A stretch of 64,000 nucleotides of DNA from Porphyromonas catoniae ATCC 51270. Lineage in GTDB: Bacteria; Bacteroidota; Bacteroidia; Bacteroidales; Porphyromonadaceae. The first letter of the stretch is position 1, and each line of letters begins with the position of its first letter. The notes beneath the pieces were generated by a model. The model saw nothing but the letters and a program-made list of their open reading frames with translations. It was not told the origin of the DNA and ran no database searches. Of the stretch, positions 36,717-45,417 are shown piece after piece. The position numbers were made by a program, and so were the translations under genes. The stretch is taken from positions 1-64,000 of the forward strand of contig NZ_JDFF01000013.1 of NCBI RefSeq assembly GCF_000565015.1, in the 5' to 3' direction.

Positions 36717-38159
36717 ATGCTCCATAGCAAGATCCGCCAATATATCATAGATTTCCTCATCGGGCCACTCTTCGTCCAAGGACAAGGGGAGGATCGGTAC
36801 CAGCGTCGCTTTGAGGCCATTGGATATACCAATGACCCCGAGGAAATGAAGCACTATCCGATCATCATCCGCCCCTCAGGCTTCTTTGATCGGACAAGCT
36901 ACGGTACCCCTAAGAGCTACCCCAGCCTACCACTAGCAGAGTGGCGGGGCATCCCCATCCTCTTCGGGGAGCCTAGAGAGGAATGGAACGCCTCGAGGAC
37001 CCAACTGGTTATCCACGCAGACCTAATAGCCTCTACCTTTTTCCTCATCTCACGTTATGAGGAGATGTATCTCAGACATGAACGAGATAGCTATGGGCGA
37101 TTTCCAGGCAAGAGTTCGCTCCCTTACCGAGCAGGGTTCCTTCATCGTCCCATCGTGGACGAATATGGAGCCGCCCTTAGAGCGCTACTCAGAGACGAAG
37201 GCTTCCTAGAGCGACACCACCTCAGGATGGAGGAGCGATCAGCTACGTTTAGTACTGTGAACCTCACGCATGACCTAGCACGTCCATACAATTATAGGGG
37301 CTGGCGAAGCTTCCTCAGAGCGTGGCTGAAGGAAAAGCAAAATCCGCTGAAGGCTCTGCGCCTCTCCTTCTCTCGAGATACGGAGGATGATTACTATACC
37401 TTCCCTAAGTTCCTAGGGTGGGATAGCAGGCTTAGAGATCAGCTGGGAGACAAGAGGGTCTTCATTCGCTTCTTCGTACGTATGCCCTCACGTCACCCGC
37501 TAGATAAACCACGGTATCACCTGAAGTCAGCCTACCTCCATCGGGTACTACTCGAGGCTAAGCGTGCAGGAGTGAAGCTGGGGCTACAGTGTAGCTTCGC
37601 CTCAGGGCAACACGTAGAGCGTATCAGCGAGGAGCGCAGAGTCTTCGAGCGTTATCTTCGTCTGCCTCCTCAGGGCATACGGCACAACAAGCTTGCCTCT
37701 TGCGAGCCAGAGGATCTCCTGCAGACCTTCTTCTCAGGCTTTCGTAACGACTATACAATGGGCTATGCAGACGTGGCAGGCTTCCGCCTTGGCACCTGTC
37801 GCCCCGTGAAGTTTATCAACCCCAATACCCAGCTCCTCACCGAGCTGGTACTACACCCTCTCACCCTTCGAGACCTCACCCTCAGCGAAGAGCGATACAT
37901 GGGGCTCACCTACGACGAGGCAGAGCGAGTAGCCAGCGAACTGATTCGCACAACGGCTCGTTACAATGGTGAGCTGACCCTGCTATGGCACAACGACCTA
38001 CTCTCGCATAAGACGCACCCTTGGCACTCCGTCCTCTACCGAGCGATGCTCCGCCTCATTGAGGAGATAGACCAAGAGGCGTCAGAGCAGAGCAATCATA
38101 CCTCCCCTACACCGACAACAGAGCCTTCTCTCCAAGCAAGGCCAACACCTAGAGCTTAG
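36717..38159 (+). CDS. DUF7033 / polysaccharide-deacetylase-like protein (480 aa)
   Basis: Conserved Bacteroidetes protein. The N-terminal part (to about residue 175, with SGFFDRTSYGTPKS and ISRYEEMY) matches the DUF7033 region. The C-terminal half has deacetylase-like strands: STVNLTHDLARPYNYRGWRS in place of the usual metal-binding motif, and a late LLWHNDLLSHKTHPWH. The catalytic Asp pair of NodB enzymes is reduced to one (THD), so activity is uncertain. The tail is Ser/Thr/Pro-rich. No signal peptide is seen. A surface-glycan role is inferred from family only. Confidence 0.7.
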   Translation: MLHSKIRQYIIDFLIGPLFVQGQGEDRYQRRFEAIGYTNDPEEMKHYPIIIRPSGFFDRTSYGTPKSYPSLPLAEWRGIPILFGEPREEWNASRTQLVIHADLIASTFFLISRYEEMYLRHERDSYGRFPGKSSLPYRAGFLHRPIVDEYGAALRALLRDEGFLERHHLRMEERSATFSTVNLTHDLARPYNYRGWRSFLRAWLKEKQNPLKALRLSFSRDTEDDYYTFPKFLGWDSRLRDQLGDKRVFIRFFVRMPSRHPLDKPRYHLKSAYLHRVLLEAKRAGVKLGLQCSFASGQHVERISEERRVFERYLRLPPQGIRHNKLASCEPEDLLQTFFSGFRNDYTMGYADVAGFRLGTCRPVKFINPNTQLLTELVLHPLTLRDLTLSEERYMGLTYDEAERVASELIRTTARYNGELTLLWHNDLLSHKTHPWHSVLYRAMLRLIEEIDQEASEQSNHTSPTPTTEPSLQARPTPRA

Positions 38160-38284
38160 AGATTACACAACAAGTCCTCTGTCCTCGGAGTATAATCCTT
38201 CCGCCCATCTCTAGCTACTTTTCATTCTTTACCCACCCCACCCAATCTACTCTCACCCCATCCCTTCCCCCGCACCTTCCCTTT

Positions 38285-39367
38285 ATGTCCACAGACCTCT
38301 TTACTCCGCTTAGCTTCGATTATCCCTCACCCTATCCCTTCACCATCTGTGCAGGCCCATGTAGCGCAGAGACGGAGGCTCAGACCTATGAGACAGCGAA
38401 GCAACTTCAAGCGTGCGGGATACGCCTCTTTAGGGCAAGCCTATGGAAGCCTCGTACCCGCCCTGGTACGTTTGAGGGGGTAGGAGAAGAAGGTTTACCG
38501 TGGCTTCGGCGGATCGAGACAGAGCTGGGCATGCAAGCCTTGACCGAAGTTGCCTCCCCTTCACACGTGGAGTCTGCTCTAAGGGCCGGGCTACACACCT
38601 TTTGGATTGGAGCAAGGACTACCGCTAGCCCCTTCGCCATTGCCGAGCTTGCCGAGGCTCTACGTGGCACAGAGGTAACACTCCTTGTGAAGAACCCACT
38701 AAACCCTGATATCGAGCTGTGGGAGGGAGCCTTAATGCGCTTCCTCCATGCAGGTATCACTCAGATTGGAGCTGTACACCGAGGCTTCAGTACCTACGGA
38801 AAAGGGCAATACCGCAACACACCGCTCTGGCAAATACCCATCGAGCTCAGCAGGAGACATCCTGAGCTTACCATACTAAGTGACCCCAGCCACATAGCAG
38901 GGCGTAGGGAGCTCGTCCCCGTCGTGAGCCGAGCATCCATGGAGATGAACTTCTCTGGGCTCATGGTGGAGGTACATCCACACCCCGATGAAGCATGGAG
39001 TGACTCTGCCCAGCAGCTCACTCCTGCAGCACTCGTCTCCCTCCTAGATGCACTGGACATCCACCCGACACGCAACACCGCAGACTCCGAGGAGCTACGA
39101 GCGCTACGTGGAGAGATTGATCGCATAGACCACGAGCTCCTTCGCCTCATGAGCGAACGAATGAAGTATGCCCAGCACATCGGAACAATCAAGGCCAAGG
39201 CACATCTACCGATTGTTCAGCCTGAACGCTACCGCTACCTCATTGAGGAACGGCTCCGCGACGGCAAGGCTTTGGGTCTAGAGGAGGGCTTCCTCCACGA
39301 ACTCTTCAGCTCCATCCACGAGGCATCAGTACACGTCCAGCACACCCATAGCCACAGCGAGTCATGA
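38285..39367 (+). CDS. Bifunctional DAHP synthase / chorismate mutase (360 aa)
   Basis: First step of the shikimate pathway fused to the branch to prephenate. Residues about 15-255 form a DAHP synthase of the short KDO8PS-like type: AGPCSAE, RASLWKPRTRPGTFEGVG, LVKNPLNPD, GAVHRGFSTYGKG, LSDPSHIAGRR and MVEVHPHPDEAWSD. Residues about 270-350 are an AroQ-type chorismate mutase (LRGEIDRIDHELLRLMSERMKYAQHIG). This domain order, synthase then mutase, is the Bacteroidetes form and may let prephenate regulate the first step. folK overlaps the stop by 4 nt. Confidence 0.94.
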   Translation: MSTDLFTPLSFDYPSPYPFTICAGPCSAETEAQTYETAKQLQACGIRLFRASLWKPRTRPGTFEGVGEEGLPWLRRIETELGMQALTEVASPSHVESALRAGLHTFWIGARTTASPFAIAELAEALRGTEVTLLVKNPLNPDIELWEGALMRFLHAGITQIGAVHRGFSTYGKGQYRNTPLWQIPIELSRRHPELTILSDPSHIAGRRELVPVVSRASMEMNFSGLMVEVHPHPDEAWSDSAQQLTPAALVSLLDALDIHPTRNTADSEELRALRGEIDRIDHELLRLMSERMKYAQHIGTIKAKAHLPIVQPERYRYLIEERLRDGKALGLEEGFLHELFSSIHEASVHVQHTHSHSES

Positions 39368-39774
39368 GTACCCCCCATCGCTTCATCCTCACCCTTGGGA
39401 GCAACACCCAAGCGGAGCATCATATAGCCTATGTGCAGAAACGCCTCTTCTCGTTCGGAGGCTGTAGGCTACGTTGCTCCACTCCTCGCCGCTCAGCACC
39501 TGTGGAGTTTCCCCTCTCCTCTACCCCCTTCACTGATGTCGTCATTGTTGGGGACACACACGATGAACTTACCCTTTTCAGTAGAAAGCTCAAGGAGCTA
39601 GAGCAAGAAGCTGGTCGTACCCCCGAGCAAAGAGCTACACGACCAGAAGAGATACCTATTGATATTGACCTCATCACATGGGATGAGCAGATACTGAAAC
39701 CTCGTGACCTCAGTCGCCCCTACCTGCGCCTAGGTCTCACCGAGCTCGGGGTGGAGCTACCCCAAGTCCCTTAG
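39364..39774 (+). CDS. folK: 2-amino-4-hydroxy-6-hydroxymethyldihydropteridine pyrophosphokinase (136 aa)
   Basis: Transfers pyrophosphate to the pterin in folate synthesis. It begins LTLGSNTQAEHHI, the substrate loop, and carries TRPEEIPIDIDLITWDEQ, the form here of the RWGPRxIDIDIL signature that binds ATP and magnesium. The C-terminus is short, so the protein is slightly smaller than the usual 155-160 aa. The start overlaps the preceding stop (ATGA), which implies translational coupling with the shikimate gene. Confidence 0.88.
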   Translation: MSTPHRFILTLGSNTQAEHHIAYVQKRLFSFGGCRLRCSTPRRSAPVEFPLSSTPFTDVVIVGDTHDELTLFSRKLKELEQEAGRTPEQRATRPEEIPIDIDLITWDEQILKPRDLSRPYLRLGLTELGVELPQVP

Positions 39775-39805
39775 CCCCACACTCCCCACAACTATCCTCA
39801 TCAAA

Positions 39806-41155
39806 ATGACTACAATAGAAGAGCTCTATACCCTCTATCTCCAGCATTCCACAGTCTCTACCGATACCCGAAAGCTCCCTAAAGATTGCCTCTTCTTTGC
39901 ACTGAAAGGGGCAAACTTTGATGGGAATAAATATGCCCTTTCAGCCCTAGAGGCAGGGGCTGCCTATGCTGTCATCGACGATTGCACCCTAGCGGACAAG
40001 GATGATCGACTACTCCTAGTACCTGACGTCCTCTACGCCCTACAACAGCTTGCTCGTCACCACAGACACCAACTCAAGACCCCTGTAATCGCAATCACGG
40101 GTACGAACGGGAAAACCACCACAAAGGAGCTAACCGCCTCTGTGCTGGCTCAGGGCTACCAGCTACTCTTCACCGAGGGCAACCTCAATAATCATATTGG
40201 CGTCCCACTTACCCTCCTTCGCCTCACACAGAAGCATCAGCTTGCTCTCATTGAGATGGGAGCGAGCAAGCCTGGCGATATCGCAGAGCTATGTGCCATC
40301 GCTGAGCCCAACTATGGACTCATCACTAACATTGGTCAAGCACACCTCGAGGGCTTTGGCTCAATCGAGGGCGTGAGGAAGACTAAGGGTGAGCTGTACG
40401 ACTATGTGCGTACGCATGGAGGTGTACTCTTCGTTCATGCTGAGGATACCACCCTCCTACAGATGAGCGAAGGTGTGCAAAGGGTACTCTATGGGACAGA
40501 CAAACTCCATCAACCATCTACAAAAAGCACCCCCCTTGTACAAGGCGAAGTAAAGGCTGTGGAACACCAACTCTTCTTGAGCTTTAGCTGGACCTGTCCC
40601 TCCCTCTCACTCCCAGAGCAGGAGGTCACAACACACTTAGTCGGGGCATACAACCTCCCCAACGCTCTAGCAGCAATTACAATTGGGCTCTTCTTCGACA
40701 TCCCTGTTAAAAAGATTAGTGAAGCCCTCAGAGCCTACACACCGAGCAACAGCCGATCTCAGTTCATCCTCTCCGATCGGGGGAACCGCATCATCGCAGA
40801 TGCCTACAATGCTAACCCCTCGAGTATGAAGAAGGCTATCGAGAATTTCCTTAGCATCCTCCCTCTAGGTACCCCGCGCACCCTCATCCTCGGAGATATG
40901 AATGAGCTGGGTACAGCCTCTGAGGATGCCCATCGGCAACTCCTAGAGATGCTCCGAAACGAGGCTATGAAACACCCTCTAGAGTTTCTTCTCTGTGGGC
41001 CTAAGTGGCAGGCATTGCTCGGGAGTGAACCCAACATCTTCCCCTCAGTATCAGAGCTTAAAGACTACCTCACAGCTCACCCGCTAAACGATACCCTCAT
41101 TCTACTTAAAGGCTCAAACAGCATTCACCTCTCTGAGCTCCTCCCACTACTATAA
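39806..41155 (+). CDS. murF: UDP-N-acetylmuramoyl-tripeptide--D-alanyl-D-alanine ligase (449 aa)
   Basis: Adds D-Ala-D-Ala to the UDP-muramyl tripeptide in cytoplasmic peptidoglycan synthesis. The N-terminal domain has STDTRKLPKDCLFFALKG; the ATP loop is AITGTNGKTTTKEL (about residue 96); GNLNNHIGVPLTLL, EMGASKPGDI and ITNIGQAHLEGFGS follow; the C-terminal domain starts with DAYNANPSSMKKAI. Length is typical. It stands apart from other mur genes here and is the last of the same-strand run. Confidence 0.96.
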   Translation: MTTIEELYTLYLQHSTVSTDTRKLPKDCLFFALKGANFDGNKYALSALEAGAAYAVIDDCTLADKDDRLLLVPDVLYALQQLARHHRHQLKTPVIAITGTNGKTTTKELTASVLAQGYQLLFTEGNLNNHIGVPLTLLRLTQKHQLALIEMGASKPGDIAELCAIAEPNYGLITNIGQAHLEGFGSIEGVRKTKGELYDYVRTHGGVLFVHAEDTTLLQMSEGVQRVLYGTDKLHQPSTKSTPLVQGEVKAVEHQLFLSFSWTCPSLSLPEQEVTTHLVGAYNLPNALAAITIGLFFDIPVKKISEALRAYTPSNSRSQFILSDRGNRIIADAYNANPSSMKKAIENFLSILPLGTPRTLILGDMNELGTASEDAHRQLLEMLRNEAMKHPLEFLLCGPKWQALLGSEPNIFPSVSELKDYLTAHPLNDTLILLKGSNSIHLSELLPLL

Positions 41156-41428
41156 GATAAGCTACCTAGACTCTACGGGCTATCCTTTTCCCTTCCCTCT
41201 AGGGAGCCTATTCCATTAAAGCTCTCGCCCCCTCTAACTATACGTAATGTACAAGTTGAGGGGGCATATATGCGATCTATACCAATACCTTACACGCAGG
41301 AACCATTAGCCTACAAATCTTTTAGCCTCGCATCTTTTCTTGACGTCTCCCCTGCCCAGCTCCCCCCCCTCCGATCTCACCCCTAGAGAAGAGACGATGG
41401 AGCTCACACGAAGTACAGCTCATAAGTA
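41156..41428. other. Gap without visible gene
   Basis: Nothing recognisable between murF and the rplM promoter apart from short pyrimidine-rich runs. Confidence 0.5.
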
Positions 41429-41459
41429 TTGCATAGTTGGTTGTTTTTTCGTACTTTTG
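41429..41459 (+). promoter_or_regulatory. Promoter of rplM-rpsI
   Basis: TTG (41429-41431), a 20-nt spacer and TACTTTTG (41452-41459). The start codon is 180 nt further on, so the transcript has a leader of about 170 nt; a CCCAGTACTGGG palindrome lies at about 41516-41527. Ribosomal operons often carry autoregulatory leaders, but I cannot assign one here. Confidence 0.65.
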
Positions 41460-41639
41460 TGCGCTGTTTATCAAATAGTATCATTGCGAGCTGAAGGATT
41501 GACAGAGTCTTATCGCCCAGTACTGGGAGAGTAATGTGTGATGTGTCTGTGTCCAACTCTTATGACCAGCACACGAAGACAATGTCCGCTCATGAGGTCT
41601 CGCATTTCGTCTAATTTAACTAACAACAAGACAGAAGGA

Positions 41640-42095
41640 ATGGACACTTTAAGTTTCAAGACCGTTTCTGCAAACAAGGCTACCGTCACAAAGGAGTGGG
41701 TGGTCGTGGATGCTTCTGGTCAGAGCTTGGGACGTGTATGCTCCAAGATCGCCAAGTTGCTCCGTGGCAAGTACAAGCCCAACTTCACGCCTCACGTAGA
41801 CTGTGGGGATAACGTGATTGTAATCAATGCAGATAAGGTAGTCCTCACTGGTAAGAAGTGGGACGACCGAGTTTATCTCAAGTTCTCTGGCTACCCAGGT
41901 GGGCAGCGTCAGTTTAGCCCCCGCTTCCTACAGGCTAAGGGCTCTGATCGTCTCTTCCGCAAGGTGGTCAAGGGTATGCTCCCTAAGAATCGCCTCGGGG
42001 CTGCTATCCTAGCTAATCTCTATGTATACGACGGAGCAGAACACAAGCACGAAGCTCAGCAGCCCCGTCTCATCGATCTCAACACGCTAAAGTAG
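41640..42095 (+). CDS. rplM: 50S ribosomal protein L13 (151 aa)
   Basis: Large-subunit protein. The family pattern is clear: EWVVVDASGQSLGRVCSKIAKLLRGK, DCGDNVIVINADKVVLTGKKW, YPGGQRQFSPR and VKGMLPKNRLGA. The start at 41640 (MDTLSFKTVSANKA) is preferred; a longer in-frame reading to 41538 would add an unrelated segment in the leader. rpsI follows after 10 nt, the usual pairing. Confidence 0.97.
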   Translation: MDTLSFKTVSANKATVTKEWVVVDASGQSLGRVCSKIAKLLRGKYKPNFTPHVDCGDNVIVINADKVVLTGKKWDDRVYLKFSGYPGGQRQFSPRFLQAKGSDRLFRKVVKGMLPKNRLGAAILANLYVYDGAEHKHEAQQPRLIDLNTLK

Positions 42096-42105
42096 TACTA
42101 GGACT

Positions 42106-42492
42106 ATGGAATTGATCAATGCCATTGGCCGTCGTAAGGCCGCAGTAGCCCGTGTATATGTATCTGCTGGTAGCGGGAAGATCACTATCAACAAGCGTGA
42201 CATCGCTGTCTACTTCCCCTCATCTATTCTACAGTACATCGTTCGCCAGCCTCTCTCGACGCTCGACGCTGTAGAAAAGTATGACATCAAGATCAACCTC
42301 AAGGGTGGAGGATTCAAGGGTCAGAGTGAAGCCGCTCGCCTCGCTATCGCTCGCGCTCTTGTCAAAATCAACGAAGAAGACAAGCCTGCTCTGCGTGCAG
42401 AAGGATTCCTTACTCGCGACTCTCGTGTCGTTGAGCGTAAGAAGCCAGGACGCCCCAAGGCTCGCAAGCGCTTCCAGTTCAGCAAGCGTTAA
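42106..42492 (+). CDS. rpsI: 30S ribosomal protein S9 (128 aa)
   Basis: Small-subunit protein whose C-terminal tail reaches the P-site tRNA. AIGRRKAAVARVYV opens the protein, and GGGFKGQSEAARLAIARALV and the basic end RKKPGRPKARKRFQFSKR are diagnostic; the terminal SKR is complete. Cotranscribed with rplM. Confidence 0.97.
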   Translation: MELINAIGRRKAAVARVYVSAGSGKITINKRDIAVYFPSSILQYIVRQPLSTLDAVEKYDIKINLKGGGFKGQSEAARLAIARALVKINEEDKPALRAEGFLTRDSRVVERKKPGRPKARKRFQFSKR

Positions 42493-42549
42493 TACCTTGT
42501 TGTGGGCTAGCTGATAGTCCACTAGGTGTTATCTCGCGTTTAGTATCTA

Positions 42550-42593
42550 AACTGCCTAGAGCTACGGCTCCTGAGCTGTCCTACCAGGCAGTT
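42550..42593 (+). promoter_or_regulatory. Leader hairpin upstream of rpsB
   Basis: An 8-bp closing stem (aactgcct 42550-42557 with aggcagtt 42586-42593) around an inner agct/agct pairing lies 41 nt before rpsB. It may terminate rplM-rpsI or be an S2-binding leader; no T-run follows. Confidence 0.45.
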
Positions 42594-42633
42594 GAAAGTA
42601 ATCCTGTTACATTTATAGAACGTAAACGAAATC

Positions 42634-43461
42634 ATGTCAAGAGTTTCCTTTGACCAACTCATAGAAGCTGGTGCACACTTCGGTCACCTCACACGTAAGT
42701 GGAACGCAGCTATGGCTCCATACATCTTCATGGAGCGCAACGACATTCACATCATCGACCTTCACAAGACTGTTGTTAAGGTAGACGAAGCAGCAGAAAT
42801 CGCTAAGGCCATGGCCAAGGGTGGCAAGAAGATCCTCTTCGTTGCCACTAAGAAGCAGCTCAAGGGAGCTGTAGCAGAGCTCGCTAAGGCCGTAGGTATG
42901 CCCTACGTCACTGAGCGCTGGCCAGGTGGTATGCTCACAAACTTCGCTACGATCCGAAAGGCCGTAAAGAAGATGGGCGACATCGATAAGATGACTGCAG
43001 ATGGTACATTTGATAATCTCTCCAAGCGTGAGAAGCTCCAGATCTCACGTCAGCGTGCTAAGCTAGAGCTCACACTTGGCTCAATCGCTGACATGAGGCG
43101 TCTGCCCTCTGCTCTCTTCGTCGTAGACGTTATGAAGGAGCATATCGCAGTAGCTGAAGCTAAGCGTCTTGGAATCCCCGTCTTTGCTATTGTGGACACC
43201 AATAGCGATCCTTCCAATATCGACTACGTTATCCCTGCCAACGACGACTCGGCAGCTGCAGTAGAGATCATCGTCTCTGCAGTATGTGCTGCTATCTCCG
43301 AAGGTCTACAAGAGCGTAAGGCTGAAGGTAAGGGTGACGAGAAGGATGAAAACGAAGAGGGTGTAAAGCGCATCGAGCACGGTCGTTCTCGAAACGGTGC
43401 CGCACGTCGCCCTCGTAAGGCCGCTGCATCTTCTGAAACAGAAGTAGAAGCAGAAGCCTAA
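42634..43461 (+). CDS. rpsB: 30S ribosomal protein S2 (275 aa)
   Basis: Small-subunit protein. LIEAGAHFGHLTRKWNAAMAPYIF, TERWPGGMLTNFATI and FAIVDTNSDPSNIDYVIPANDDS match the family. After about residue 228 the protein has an extra charged tail (DEKDENEEGVKRIEHGRSRNG and Ala/Glu-rich end), common in Bacteroidetes. tsf follows, the classic pairing, but with a terminator-like hairpin in between. Confidence 0.97.
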   Translation: MSRVSFDQLIEAGAHFGHLTRKWNAAMAPYIFMERNDIHIIDLHKTVVKVDEAAEIAKAMAKGGKKILFVATKKQLKGAVAELAKAVGMPYVTERWPGGMLTNFATIRKAVKKMGDIDKMTADGTFDNLSKREKLQISRQRAKLELTLGSIADMRRLPSALFVVDVMKEHIAVAEAKRLGIPVFAIVDTNSDPSNIDYVIPANDDSAAAVEIIVSAVCAAISEGLQERKAEGKGDEKDENEEGVKRIEHGRSRNGAARRPRKAAASSETEVEAEA

Positions 43462-43534
43462 CTGTGTAACTACCTTTCCTCTACCCTCCCCTCTTGGAGG
43501 CTGTATAAGGGACAAAGGTAGACACCCCAAAGAG

Positions 43535-43577
43535 GCGAGGATGAGCGAGCGCAAGGTTGCTCGTCCTCGCTTCATTT
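43535..43577 (+). terminator. Hairpin between rpsB and tsf
   Basis: A 12-bp stem with one wobble (gcgaggatgagc 43535-43546 with gctcgtcctcgc 43559-43570), followed by ttcattt. It may attenuate read-through so that rpsB exceeds tsf. Confidence 0.65.
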
Positions 43578-43632
43578 AGAGGGGATAAGAGATCCAAAAG
43601 AAGTCAAACACAATTCAAACTATACAAACACA

Positions 43633-44457
43633 ATGGGTGTATCAATCCAAGACATCGCCAAGCTCCGTAAGCTAACGGGGGCAGGGATGATGGATGTCAA
43701 GAAGGCTCTCGAAGAAGCTGCTGGTGACTTTGAGAAAGCTATCGAACTACTCCGTAAGCGTGGTCAGGCTCTAGCTGCCAAGCGTTCAGATCGTGAAGCA
43801 GAAGAGGGCTGTATCCTTGCTGCTCACGAAGGTGGCTATGCTGTAGCTATCGAGATCAAGTGTGAAACGGACTTTGTAGCAAAGAATGAAGATTTCATCG
43901 CTCTTGCCAAGTCTGTCCTAGACGTTGCTAAGAGCAAGCCCGAAATCTCTAAGGATGCACTCCTGGCTACGCCTCTCGCAGATGGGCGTACAGTACAGGA
44001 GCACATCACAGAGCGTAGCGGCGTAACGGGTGAGAAGATGGAGCTTGGCTACTACGAGTTTGTCAAGGGGGCATCTGCTATCTCTTACATTCATCCAGGT
44101 AATCGACTTGCTACCATCGTAGCCTTCAACGAACCCGTAGATGCTCAGGTCGCTCGTGACGTAGCGATGCAGATTGCAGCTATGAATCCTGCCGGTATCA
44201 CCGAGGATGACGTACCAGCTGACATCAAGGAACGTGAGCTATCCATCGCACGTGATAAGGCTCGTGAAGCAGGTAAGCCCGAGAACATCATCGAGCATAT
44301 CGCCGAGGGAGCACTAAAGAAATACTACAAGGAAAATACCCTCCTTGAGCAAGCATTCGTCAAGGACAACAAGGTAAACATCCAGCAGTATCTTCAGGCT
44401 CAGAGCAAGACCCTCACGGTCACAGCCTTCAAGCGTGCTTCACTCTCTGCTGAGTAA
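43633..44457 (+). CDS. tsf: Elongation factor Ts (274 aa)
   Basis: Exchanges GDP for GTP on EF-Tu. LRKLTGAGMMDVKKALEEAAGDFEKAIELLRKRG is the N-terminal UBA-like signature; ETDFVAKNEDF is the core contact, followed by QIAAMNP. Length is close to the E. coli protein. It ends with a strong terminator. Confidence 0.97.
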   Translation: MGVSIQDIAKLRKLTGAGMMDVKKALEEAAGDFEKAIELLRKRGQALAAKRSDREAEEGCILAAHEGGYAVAIEIKCETDFVAKNEDFIALAKSVLDVAKSKPEISKDALLATPLADGRTVQEHITERSGVTGEKMELGYYEFVKGASAISYIHPGNRLATIVAFNEPVDAQVARDVAMQIAAMNPAGITEDDVPADIKERELSIARDKAREAGKPENIIEHIAEGALKKYYKENTLLEQAFVKDNKVNIQQYLQAQSKTLTVTAFKRASLSAE

Positions 44458-44490
44458 TCCCTTTACCTCCCCTGAGAGATAGTAACGAAT

Positions 44491-44536
44491 AGCCCCCACC
44501 GCAGATGCTATGTCTGCAGTGGGGGCTTTAGTTTTA
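44491..44536 (+). terminator. Terminator of tsf
   Basis: A stem of about 15 bp with one mismatch (44491-44505 with 44513-44527), followed by ttagtttt. The next 229 nt (44537-44765) show nothing recognisable. Confidence 0.85.
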
Positions 44537-44765
44537 CCTTCCTTGTAAGGATACCAGACAGACTCTGCATTTACCTTTCGCAACCTAGGCAAGGGCATCA
44601 GATTCCACAGCATGATTTCTGCCCCTGCATAATGTAAGGAATGAGCCTCATTACGTGAGGGAATTGGCATAACAAAGGCTCCCCAGAGTAGGCTTATCCT
44701 TTTTCCTAAGGAGTACTGTGACTTTTCAAATGAGAGCTAGCACTGCTTCCCTGACATCCAAGGTG

Positions 44766-44797
44766 TTTGGCAGTCATGATTTCTTGTACTATCTTTG
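44766..44797 (+). promoter_or_regulatory. Complete promoter of tRNA-Asp
   Basis: TTTG (44766-44769), a 20-nt spacer, TATCTTTG (44790-44797), then the tRNA 17 nt later. Confidence 0.8.
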
Positions 44798-44814
44798 TTG
44801 AGCAAACGAGAGCT

Positions 44815-44891
44815 GGTGTGGTAGTTCAGCTGGTTAGAATACCTGCCTGTCACGCAGGGGGTCGCGGGTTCGAGTCCCGTCCATACCGCCA
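44815..44891 (+). tRNA. tRNA-Asp (anticodon GTC), CCA encoded
   Basis: A full cloverleaf: acceptor GGTGTGG with CCATACC (one G-T), D-arm with the loop AGCTGGTTAGA, anticodon stem CCTGC/GCAGG with loop CTGTCAC giving GTC, T-arm CGGGTTCGAGTCCCG and discriminator G followed by encoded CCA. It stands alone with its own promoter and terminator. Confidence 0.97.
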
Positions 44892-44894
44892 GGA

Positions 44895-44935
44895 TCGCTG
44901 TAAGACATTAAAGCCTTACAGCGACTTCTTTTTTT
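44895..44935 (+). terminator. Terminator of tRNA-Asp
   Basis: A 10-bp stem (tcgctgtaag 44895-44904 with cttacagcga 44915-44924), then a long T-run (cttcttttttt). Confidence 0.92.
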
Positions 44936-45129
44936 ATTCATCCAAAGCCTCAAAGGATTACATAGCCAACTTCATCCACGTAGGGCAACAAGGAAGCGAG
45001 GTAAGTAGACATCAATGCTATTTAGGCAGCAATAGATTGGTATAAGATTCCCAAACCAAGGCACACCTAAACATCCTAATAACAAGTTGGGAGCAAAGAA
45101 GATATGGGAATGTGCAAAGACGGCCAAGC

Positions 45130-45238
45130 AACTTACTATAACTCTCCTCGACGAGTTGTGGTAAGTCGTCCCAAAGAGTTGTGGTAAGTCTCTGCGACGA
45201 GTTATGGTAACTCGCAACGAAGACTTATGGTAACTCGT
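45130..45238. repeat. 23-bp array, GAGTTATGGTAACTC core (array 9)
   Basis: Five units at 45130, 45153, 45176, 45199 and 45222, the third locus of this core. The first unit is inverted relative to the rest. It lies between tRNA-Asp and the LysM gene; 44936-45129 and 45239-45366 show no other feature. Confidence 0.9.
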
Positions 45239-45366
45239 CTCCCCTCTGGTACAAAGTCCTTAAATAGGCAGGGTTTAGCATCAATGCCATGAGGTTATTG
45301 AGGTATTTGGAGGATGAGGTGTCTATAATGAGACAGGGGTAGTAGTATGTGTGGAGGTCTTTCTGT

Positions 45367-45374
45367 AACTTTGT
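45367..45374 (+). promoter_or_regulatory. -7 element of the LysM unit
   Basis: TAACTTTG, 43 nt before the start codon. Confidence 0.5.
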
Positions 45375-45417
45375 GTTGTTTTGATAGACTAAGATATTCA
45401 TTTAGATATACCTCCTT

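Noticed and set aside
41340-41534. 64-codon frame in the rplM leader
   Set aside because: It spans the rplM promoter; the hydrophobic middle is encoded by the T-rich promoter itself.
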